Origin: Siphonodentalium dalli
Lineage: Eukaryota > Mollusca > Scaphopoda > Gadilida > Siphonodentaliidae
Assembly (NCBI GenBank): GCA_032622095.1
Contig: CP136062.1
Span: forward strand, 56,928,420-56,992,419
Direction of reading: 5' to 3'
Length of the DNA stretch: 64,000 nucleotides
Under the pieces are notes generated by a model, which was not told the DNA's origin, did no database searches, and saw nothing but the letters and a program-made list of their open reading frames with translations. The position numbers and the translations under genes were made by a program. Of the stretch, positions 26,701-38,700 are shown piece after piece. The number at the start of each line of letters is the position of its first letter. Position 1 is the stretch's first letter.

Positions 26701-29700
26701 TGTCATCACCGACATAATGTCGGTGTCAATAGCGAATACAATTGCAAGCGAATCTGGACAAATGTTATTTAACTCTGAATTGTAAAAGCCGCAATCAATA
26801 TTTTTTTTCTTCATTTTATTTATTTTTATTTCCAAAATATGTAGTCACATATAATCTTACAACATGATATTAACATGTAAATAATTTCATAATTGGTCAC
26901 ATTATTCATAAAAAGCCACAATTTATATTCCGATAGCTGAGATTTGAATTCACGGTTAAATGTCTATTACGTGAATCCGAATCCACTTCATTCATCGGAA
27001 AAATATACTGCAAATGAATTCATATGAGTCCAAGATGCATGATGGTGACACGCGAACAATAACCAAAGTTATCAACATGAGAATTGATTCTAGCCATAAA
27101 CTCAATTGTTATATATTATAAGTTTTGCGAGGTAACTCATCGTCCGTTATGTAATTGTATACACTTACATAACGGACGGTGGATTGGGAAATTATAAGCT
27201 AGTACACGACATGCAGAAAAAGCAATCACGAAATACATGTGTATATGATATGAAATTCAAAGCATCCGCTGATGATTTATCAAAACATTAATAATACCTG
27301 GATCTGGTGACATAAATCTAACATTTTATTTGACACATTCGTCTGGAAATAGTATGAGAAGAATCAGAAGATCTCTTTGGCGATCTTATTCCGGTTTTTT
27401 GTTTGATCTGTAAATTGTATCATTGAATGATTCGAACATCGTGAAAAGTTAAAATATTTTGATTTAGAAGCACATTTTCTTGCAAAGCGATGTCCGTTCC
27501 ATCGACCCTCACACATGGCGTATTGTTAATGTTCTTGTTGTCATTTCAGATTAAACATATTGTTCAAATACTGGAAATTTAAACACAGTCTCCATTTAAT
27601 ATACGAAACACAATAATGTGACATAGAATTGTCATCTAAAACGAGTGTTAATAGAAAATTGGCCTGCTAAATTATTTTGGTCACCCTATCTTCAAATACA
27701 TACCTTTAATTCACAATAGTTTGCGCCTGGAATAATGAGGGCCGCAACTTGTCAGTTTATATTTCTATAAATGTGTTCACGATCACTGAAGCAAACACAT
27801 TTGAAGTATTGCATGGTTATAGTGAGATACTGATACGGTAACGACGAAAAACATTTACCTCGCCTGTGTGTGGACACCTTACCTCTCCTATGTGTGGACA
27901 CTTTGCCTCTCCTATGTTTGGACACTTTGCCTCACCTATGTGTGGACACTTTAACTCAACTAAGTATGGACACTTTGAAGCCACTGATAACTATCTATAA
28001 GTTTGGCAAGTCTTTTTGTTATATTTTCATCCACTGTTTACGTCAAAATATAAATTATATCCCACTCCCAGAAGAACGAATATGTTATCCTACTCTCAGC
28101 ACTGCGTCATGACGTCAAATGTGTTATCCTACTCTCAATATGTTATCCTACTCTCAATATGTTATCCTACTCTCAATATGTTATTCCACTCTCAGCAGTA
28201 CGTCATGTCGTCAATGTGTTCGTCATTCGGTATCCTTGTGCATTATTTTAACATAACTTGGGGTATTGTAGCTTTAAGAATGTATAACAGTGTGTTTCAC
28301 TGTGGCCTGGGTGTTAACAAACTGGTATAGAAAATATAATAAGCACAAAAGTCAACTGTTCTGAGTAGCGTACGGAGTTTCTCCTCTCGTGAGATGTGAG
28401 GAGCCATCCTCCTCATCTCACTCGAGGAGAAAAACCGTACGCTACTCAGAACATTTTATATATATTGCTTCTACTTTAATGTTCGAGTTTGTAGACAGAA
28501 ACTTATATATTATTACATTCATTAGCAGACTTTCAACGGCCGTTGTGTTAATTAAGCCTATTGACATGTAACCGTGAGTTATGTGCGCCTTATACCACAG
28601 CATGGCGCATCTTAACTTTAGGGGGAGGGTTGATTTTTCTACCTCTGATAAAAAATAATGCGGCCTGCAGCGATAAGTTATATATCAAAATATAGCCAAT
28701 TGGCAGTAGTTTCACACGGTATAAAACAATGTGGCATACCCATCTTACTTTGTGATTTAAAAGAAACGAAAGACAACGCTTTGCGTGAATCGTCATATTT
28801 GTCTCACCCAAAATATTAGTCGACGTCACATGACGTCATGATTGTCATTCCGAGATTCAATGGTTACGTGTATTACCCTACTCTGGTTATCGCCCCACTC
28901 TCAGGTATCAAAATTGGACGAATATTTCTTCTCAAAATGTGTGAAAATAATGTGTCAATAATGTCGGCTTTATTTAAAAAATGACCGATTTTTTCATCGG
29001 GTGCCTCAAGAAAACCACGCGGTGAGAAAAAAGTCCGCCTATCTGACATATCCAACATACGGATTCCGAAAGTTTAGTATTTACGCTAACCAAAAATGAA
29101 GGTCCCATAAATTCCCTCTCGAGGCGACACCTATGTCCATATTTGCCTGGCCTATTACGCTTGCTACGTTGGTAAGGCTATTTATTGCACACCAATGGCT
29201 TATTTGTGCGAAACACAGCAAAATACAGAAGAATTGAAACGTTCAATAAAAAAATGTGTATTGTTCTTGAACAATACAAACCTATTACGCCAACAACGTC
29301 ACTGGCGACGTCAACTTTGACAGAAAATGTCTTCGCTAAATTATGGGGTATAGTCTACATTAAACACACGTTTGTTCAATTAAATACAACAATATCGACC
29401 TAAATGTTAGTATGTTACAAGCTGCAATCTTCAGAGTGTGCAATAAACATAGAACAACACAGTTGTGTGAACATGTTAACGTTATTGCACTCGTTTGTCG
29501 TGGCACGAGGTAAAACTCGAACCTCCGGTTCTCGTTTTACCACCGCGTCACAACAAACTCATGCATAACGTTAACCAGTTCACACATTTGTGTCGTTCTA
29601 TCTATTTATTACACACGCGTTGTTGTATTATAAGTTAACTCATACGTGGTCATTTCAACAGTTCGCTCTAGGGCGATCCTGGAATCTCTCTGGGGACGGA

Positions 29701-32700
29701 TGACGTGATTTTATTTCTAACGTAACGAGAACTGGAAGTGTGTGATACAAAAAAGATTTTGCAAAACAACGAGTAGGAAAAGCTTAGAATAATATGACTT
29801 TTGTTTATGTTTGGGGTTTATATAATAAATATAGAGCCACACTCGTGTCAGTTTTAGTTATATAGAGATTACCGCACTCGAACGGATTGCCTTCGGCGCT
29901 CTGGGTAATCTTCCGCCATACAATGCAATAATCACTAACCCAAAACAACACAGTGTGGCTCTAAATATTATTGTTATATATTCATGGTGAATATATAGTA
30001 TTCTATACTATTCAATTCAATTCTTTATTTTCTCCGTCCACTAATATGTGGAACTGGAGGTGGACATATATAGCATCACAATTATATAATGTCAACAAAA
30101 GTTTAAAAATAATAGAGATAAATAAAGTAGGGAAACTCACACAAAAAAGATAACAAATTCGAGATAATAACAGAGAAATATAATTAAATTAAATACACAC
30201 TTAGCTGGGAAAGCTGCACTGGGACCATGTTTATATACGTACAGGAGGGCATGCATGTAGATTCAATTTAAACCAATTTAAATGGCTGCTTTGGTAACTA
30301 TTTCCGATGCAAATCTGGCTAATTTCAACATGTTTGTTTTATTTCCGTCATTAAAAAGAGTTTTTAGTTTTTCATAAGTCGGATTACTTTGAAAGTATGT
30401 TTTCAGATAGGTTCTTCGGAAGGACGAAAGTTCGTTGCATATGAATAGATAATGGTATTCGTTGCCCGATGTATCCTCACCGCAAAGATGGCAACGTGAA
30501 CAAGGAACTTCTGAGTTTTTCCAACTGGAAACTTCAATAGGGAGCCGATTATTTCTAGTTCTCAATTTGATCAGGTATGAACTGAATTTTGGCGGCAGTT
30601 GTAAAAGATATTTCTCTATGCCAAAAGATATTTTAAATTTTTTATATAGACTACATTTTGAGCTCTGGGCTAAAGTTTCGTTCCATGATTGCAAGTATTG
30701 GTCCTTTAACGACTGTTCAACATATCGAGCAAGGTATTTACCATCACCAACCGACTGAGCATCCCATATATAGGTGAGACCACATTTATTGAGTATATCT
30801 TTTACTCTATTAAGCCATGGGTGTTCAATCCCAGATCGAAGGGCATAAGAGTACAAATATTGGTATACAACACTCGACAGATTATATGAATATCGGTTGA
30901 CAAGTTTCGCCCATAATCTTATCATAGACGTTTCAATATGAATATATATCGGATAGCATCCACTTTCTCCATAAACCATACAACTAGGCGTACTCGGTTT
31001 CATTTTTAAAATTATTTTCAAAAATTTTAGTTGCACCCGTTCAAAGCAATCAGTTTTCTCAAACCCAAACACATCACACCCATATAGCATCACTGGGAGG
31101 ACCATTTTATTAAAAAGGTCAATTTGGCAATCGAAAGCAAGATTATATTGTCTTATTTTCCTTATCACGCCAAACATAGACGAAATCGCTTTTTTCTCAT
31201 TATTGCGTCTTGCTCTGTAGAATGAGCCAGTTGCTATAGATGCATGGTATATAAAGAGCAGACCAAGTATTCCTCGACATTTCCCTATCTATTTTGATCA
31301 CCATAATATGCAAGAAATTACACGAATTATCTTAAGGAATAACAACTAACTATGTTGGCATTTATATTCCTTGAATGCAAGCCACTTACCGGGGCAATTT
31401 GATTGAAGACACTTAATCATGTCTTCGTCTGGACCATGGCATTCGCTACCTCCGTTTTTCGGTGGTGGATTTGAGCAATTTCTTGTCTTAATGGCGATTC
31501 CAACACCACAGTCAATGCTGCATTGATTAACAGTCCAGTTGGTCCAACCACCATTGACTGTAACAAATAATGAAATATATCGCACTAGTCTCGGAGTCTA
31601 TATCAAAATATTTAAAGTATTTCTCCTATAGCAAACATTCTGAGAAACTGACGGGACCAGAATAACTAGGCCCTCTTAATGTGCTTCCTCGATAGTGAAG
31701 CATTTTGCATGTATAAATCGATTCAAATGTCCATTACAGAGTTACCGCGCGTTATAGTAAATTGTCTGCAAACGTATGGTTACAACACATAAGTTTATTC
31801 GAAACAAGAGTTATTTCTTATAATTTAACCCGTCGTTTCACAGGGGAACCGCTATAAGTATAAGACAGAAGTAAACCAAGCGAAAACACTTTCCAAAGAA
31901 ATCGCACGCGCGTAAAGTTGAAACAGACACTCTTGACACTCAAGTGTCGTCGGAATTTTCGGCGTTTTTTAATTGGCTAGCCGGTAGTTATCATGCAATG
32001 TGCAGTTGGGGCCTGTACACGTATGATTTTATATATTTCGACTGTGGTGACACGGCGACTAGTTAGTTTCGATTCCGAGTTGTATTTCTGTGCACGAGTC
32101 TTGTTGCTTTATCTAGGTAATTGTGCACTTACATCTATGATTATAGGAGGAAGTATTCTTCAAATTGTTGTCCTATTAAAAGGAAAAATGCCGCGAGAGC
32201 TTAGTAACTTTGAGCTTAGATAAGGTGCATATAATAAAAAGAATATCTACAGTTTTTGTCTGAATACCTGAAACATCTCATTCGTGTCTGGAAAAAAATA
32301 TCGAATTTTCACACGCGGCTTACAGCAGCTCGTGAAAATTTGATATTTATTTCCAGACACTCATGAGATATTTCGGTATTCAAATAAAAACTGTAGGTAT
32401 TATCTATGTATTCATGTGTTTTTGGTTATTAAAAATGTTATAAACAATTATTACTCAAATGCTGCATCACTCACCTGGGCAGTCCGCCATCAAACATGTG
32501 ACATTCCTGTGTGCGGGTCCGTCACACAGCTTCCCACTGCCTGTAGGTTCAGGGTTGGAGCAGTTCCTGGTCTCAGATTTCATTCCATGTCCACATGTGA
32601 CACTGCACGTACTGCTCACCCATTTAGACCAGCCCCCATCTGTGACTGTAACGACACACATGATAATTGTTACCATCAGATAATGGATATCATATAGCTG

Positions 32701-35700
32701 GCTCAAAGCACGATATTACATGAAAATTAGATTACCTTTATACGGTCGTGGATTTCTACCACATGTCACTTATTACCAACCAACAAACACACGCCTTTCA
32801 AACAATCATATGCCTACGTTGTTCCATTCGAATTATCCGTTACTAAATGACAAGGAGTCACCATGCCGGACTTGGAAACTTTATGTGTTGTGAGGGTTGC
32901 ATACCATCTGAATTGATACACATGCAAATAATTCACTGATTGGTTTGTTGCACTGATTACAGTTATTTTCCAATGATAGCCACATTACTGTTTTAAGACA
33001 TTTTCCCGCTCTTGTTCCATGCACACACTGATCTGGGCTTAAATGTCTCAGTTATATCAGGACAAGTTTATTCAGTTCATGTCTACATATCCCGAAGCTT
33101 CTTTCCAAAGGGTGTCACCTCACTGTCCCATATGCAACATGCCATAGCTTAATGTCATCTCCACTAAAACCCATATGAGATCACACTAACATAAATATTT
33201 TGTTTGTTGCAGATATAATATGTGCACAAAAGATCTTTAGTAAACAATTTGCATAAGGTATTAAAAAATGCGTTTTGTGCCTCGCGGATAATCCCACCCA
33301 CCAGTGAATATCTTCCTGAACAAGTTTTATTACCGCCCTGATCACATGATAATTAAACTTATACGACATCAGAGTGTGAAATAAATAAAGAACCCAACTT
33401 GAATCATAACTCTGTGGAGTGAATTGCGAGCGGCGATTAGTCACATCTCATTCAAGCTCCACGTTTGTGAAATATATCCTTGCGCCGTCCGCAATTCATT
33501 CGATATCAAATTCTATTTAATCTATTATAGTAAAAGTCCAATTAAAATTTTACTTAGTATTCAAATGATCACGACTCATAAACTTACCCGGGCACACTAC
33601 TTCCTGACAGAGGTCTGCTTCTTTGTTTGGGCCAATACAATTCTCGGCTGCGGTTTGGGGGTCGTCAATCGAACAGTTGCGCGTCCGATGAAGGACACCC
33701 AACCCACAGCTTACACTGCATGGCCCCTCCGTCCACGCGAGCCATGGGGCACCAACTGTGGATATAATAATAACATTTAATCGCGATGATATTACTCCTT
33801 TTATCACTGTATGTACTCACTGACAATTAGTTCCTTTGGGACATGTTCAGGTAATAAGTTCAATGGACGATCAAACATAGGCTGTTTCCTAAACGTAATG
33901 TCCGAGCATTTCGGACAATTAAAGATGGTCTATCTATGTTTCTATCAACTACTATTTATTTTATTTCGAATCTTATGGTATAATATACATACAGTCAATT
34001 AACATTGATTTTATTTAGAATGTTGTGGTATAATATACATACAGTCAATTAACATTGATTTTATTTAGAATGTTGTGGTATAATATACATACAGTCAATT
34101 AACATTGATTTTATTTAAAATGTTATGGTATAATATGCATACAATCAATTTGGTACATTTTACGGCTCGTGTTCGTTCGGAGCGCAGCATGCGGATAACT
34201 CTATCTAAAATACTAAAACTATTAAGGAATAAATGTGGATTATATTATAAAACATGCATATAAAATCAATATTAACTGATAAAAGCGTTTCCGGACAGGT
34301 ATTATCGAATCATAATTATTAGTTTATACTACGGAAACTATATAAAACGTATTTAAGAAGAGATTGACCACATTTAATATGATTAAACACATTTAAAGAT
34401 GCATAATTCGAATTAATGCTCCCATGTTACTATTTATTTGGCTTCTGGTGTAAAAAATATTTGATTCGAGTCGAGGAACCCACCCATCAAATATCAGAGT
34501 GATGAGATATCGATTTTTGAAATTGGTTATTTCACGCGATATGTAATTTTTGGCGGCCTGGCAAATTTTCGTCAAGCACATGGTCTCGGACCAAATTTCG
34601 GATGAAAAGTCAAGTGGCTTCGGTGTTAGATACTTGACAATCCACACTGTTAGAAAATACTGTCGGTTTAACCGTGTCGAACCGTCGTAATCCGACGGCC
34701 CCATACCGTTTCATTAGTTGTACAGTGAACCACCGTTGTTTTAGGCTGTGTTTACACTGCTGTAGAAATGTATACAGATCTGTGTGAAGTCACGTGTCGC
34801 GCATTACTGTGATCACAACATGATTACTAATAGTGAACGCTCGCTGATCAGTACTCTGGTAATTGACAATTCACTGCGAGTCGTGTCAGTTTAGGCCAGG
34901 CATAAAAATGTATCAACTATCAGCAGATAACAGCGATTTGGTATGTGCCGCATGTATTTAAAGTGTATCCTTATACCACTTGATATTGGTTCGAAGAAAG
35001 AATGAAAATCATGCAGTTACCCTACAACACCCTTTATTTGACCAAATGTAGTAAAATTTCCAACTGATGACAATTCCAATGACAATGTTGACCAATGTAG
35101 GACAATATTGTTTTCTTAAATTACATGCAGTTTTTATATATAGCTGTTAGACAATAAATATGATGATGATGACTGGCCACGGGGAGGGACCCGGACACAA
35201 TCTTTCCAAGTGTTGGACATTTCCAACATGACACCCGCCCCTATGATAAGGTTGGAAAATTTCCAGCTGATGGCCATTCCAGCCCAAAATTTTGATGAAA
35301 AGTAGGAAATTATGCAAATATCGGTCCGAAAACAATATCCCCCCCCCCCCCAAATAAAATGTTTGAAAATCAAACTACAAGATCATTTTCAATCTATTGT
35401 TGGTTTGGAAATTACAACTAATGTTGTGTCAGGTATGAAATTTCCAACCGTTGAACAAGTTGCCACGTCCGTGTTCAATATTCGAAATACACGGGTTGAA
35501 ATGACAACGAAAACATTTGCCAAGCCCGAGTAACAATTAATCAAAACTGATTTGCCTGTCGCAATGCTTCCGCGTTAACCGTGACGTATACCGGACACGA
35601 TTTTTGCTCACACGAACTAATACCGTTTTCTTTCTGTGTGCATTTCTATATCAACCCGTTTACACTAGTCTGCGTGTAGATCTGTGCACATTTCTACAGC

Positions 35701-38700
35701 AATGTAAATGCACCCTTATGTGCCATGAAAATGGTCTAAGTTAAAACAATTCGTGATTCAAAGTTCAAGCCGTCAAAATTCAATAGTATGTTTATCGGTG
35801 ACCAAATTATATACGGCAGTGACTCCATACAGTATGTTTATCGGCGACCAAATTATATACGGCAGTGACTCCATACAGTATGTTTATCGGCGACCAAATT
35901 ATATACGGCAGTGACTCCATACAGTTTGTTTATCGGCGACCAAATTATATACGGCAGTGACTCCATACAGTATGTTTATCGGCGACCAAATTATATACGG
36001 CAGTGACTCCATACAGTATGACCGAATCTGACTCTGCTGATATTTAATATGTATTATTAATGGTGTTATTGTATTCAGTACAGTGATCCGGTATTCATTC
36101 TGTGCAATGCGGATCCGTCTGATCTTGCGTCCGTAATTAAATTACGTCCCGGTGTCTTTATCGCTCACGAATATTCTATTATCAATTTGCCTATTTCATC
36201 GCGGGCTCTCTACGAAGTATTTCTGTTTTTGTTGAGAAAATGCGACCTGTAGAGTTTTCAACTAATGTTAAGACGGTCTGACATCGCTTTCTTTGTGAAC
36301 CGGGCAAGTTCTAAATGTGTGAAAATCGGCTTAATCATTGATATTTTCCACTAAATTGTGACAACTGAGTTGTCTTCGAGCTGCCTCTTTGAGATTGTCG
36401 GCTATGACTTGCATTCCTGCGTCTCAGTGCTCATGTTGCAATTTTACAGTGCTGTGGCTGTCTAAACATTGACACATCTACAGACACAAGAGGATACAGG
36501 CACAATTAACAAGAGCTTCGATGTCAATCACTGGTGAGAGTAATGTCAACAACAACATAGCTGCTATTAGAATGTTGACGCTGTTCAATCTAGTTGGCAG
36601 TGTTCTGTTTGTTTCAAAGCACATTTGGCTGACTAACTGAAATTTCGTCGAATAATGTGCGACTATAGTAGAATATTGTCGCCAAGTCATCGTGCACAGT
36701 TATTACGGGATCTACTGTTGTCTTGAATGTTTTAATCCCAACTAACTGTTATTGATATACAGTACCAGTCAAAAGAAGTAGTATATTAAGCGCGTTATTT
36801 TCACGCCCAATATCCCAATAATATTGCAAGTGGAATCTCTTATAAGCACGCCGCTTGCGATATTATTTAAATATTTTGCGCTTAATTTCGTAATATTTCG
36901 CTATTAATATTGCGACATCTTGCGCTCAAAATTGTGACATTTAAATCAAATTATTTCTTCTTCTATAGTGTTTATTGCATAAACGGAGACAATGTTTTAG
37001 ATTTGTATATAATTATAGTTGTAATTGCTATATGTACACTATATGTACATTATATGCACACTATTTATTTAATATAAATATAACACTATCGGTCATAATG
37101 AAATTTAGCGCGCTTAATATCGCAATATTTTGCGTTCAATATCGCAATAATAAGCGCGACAGATTTTTGGTATTGCGCTATAATCGCACCTTTTTCGAAA
37201 TTAAGCGCGCTCAATATCGCAATAAAGGGGCGCCTCAATATACCACTTCATCTGGCTGGTACTGTATTGTCGTGGTGTGCGGATTAACCTGTTAATACAA
37301 AAACTGTATTTAAAAGTGACTGGACAATTTCACGCCTTACATGTTACCAAAAAGTATGACATTAAGATTTTTTACTATTACATGTACATACATTTGACTT
37401 TTAACTGCGATACATGTAGCTTTGTTCTTTTACATGTATGTATTAAGAGGGCATGCCGATTCATGTTTTAGAATGGTCAAAATTAGTATTAATCTTAACT
37501 GAATAGTGATGGGTTGGCTTAACAGCTAGTATCGTTTGTTATTTACAGCCACAGTTATACAGTATAGTCAGTGAAAGGTTGACACATTACGCGTGCGCAG
37601 CATTTTCCGGATTAAATTCCGCGAGGCAGATAACAAGTTTGATCCTCTGCAAACTGCAAAGTTTGATAACTAATGTCTATCAATTTTGCATTGAGGATTT
37701 ATGTTTCATCAAAACTATGATCGTAATAGAACTAAGATGTATTTTCCAGTTGCAAATAATACTTGTTTCGACCATTTCTAAAACATATGAATCGTAATGC
37801 CTACGGAAATCATATTGTTACCATGGGAACTTGGCTAATTCTACGGTAATTTAGCAAATTCAGAGCAACAAATTTGTGTTGACCCGTGACAAACATCATT
37901 TGTCTGACCTTTATTAGTTACGGTCTTGATATTAATTAAACGGTGTTGAACCGTAAAAAAAATACAACGGTCTGACAGTTACTGGTTACAGTCTGCCAGA
38001 AACTTAAACGGTTTTGCACCGTGGAACATGCCACAGCCTGACCGTATGTTTAACGGCCCAAGGTTGGCAGCGATGTTGCGCGGTATAACACAACCAAAGC
38101 GACGGGCATTTTTCTAACAATGCAGCCAAATTTGAATATAATGTTGATAAATAACACAGTCATATTTGACTGTGGTAAGCATTATTTTTGGGCAATTGCT
38201 CGATTCTGATAACTGAAGCGGCATTTCAAAACATGCTGTAGTTGTTGGAATCTGATGATATGGGCACCATCGGATCGGATTGAGTACCACGAATGACCAC
38301 GCAAATGACCATTTGTGGAAACTGTAGAGCTACATGTATATATGCGATTCCCGTTGCACATATTGGCGGCTCGCGGTGATTACATGTGTTCCATGGTCTG
38401 TCGCGGTGATACATTATCGTATAATTTTATAGTGATGTTTTGATAAAACTTCAACGACCATATCGATTACTCCATAGCGATCGCTAATCCTCGCCATTCA
38501 AGTTTTCGGATGTTACATCGGTAAGGTGAATAGCGCACCACCCGCCGTATAAGTCGTCCAGCGATGGCGAAACCGGTTCTAATCTTATTCAGCGCGGATC
38601 TGCGGTCAACGGAAATAATGGAGGACAGCTTGTTGTCAGTTGCTTCATCTTTGCTGTACAAAATAACCATTGACGAGCAGTTATCCATTGATAATTAATA

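Larger units (their letters stand above)
34645..38122. mobile_element. TIR transposon family K, copy 2 (inverted to copy 1)
   Basis: Left end CACTGTTAGAAAATACTG, right end TTTTTCTAACAATG. The body is the inverse of 21011-23508. Without the nested 972-bp element and one TTA the length is 2503 bp, against 2498 bp in copy 1. This copy carries five units of a 46-bp repeat where copy 1 has one. Small frames inside are not coding. Confidence 0.78.
34393..38289. mobile_element. MITE family M copy split by a transposon
   Basis: 34393-34644 is the left part (TTAAAGATGC, TTCGAGTCGAGGAACCC...). 38123-38289 is the matching right part (TTTGAATATAATG, TCTGATAACTGAAG, ATCGGATTGAGTACC). Together they make one ~420-bp MITE, comparable with the intact copies at 11440 and 49323. 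Everything between is inserted DNA. Confidence 0.78.
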
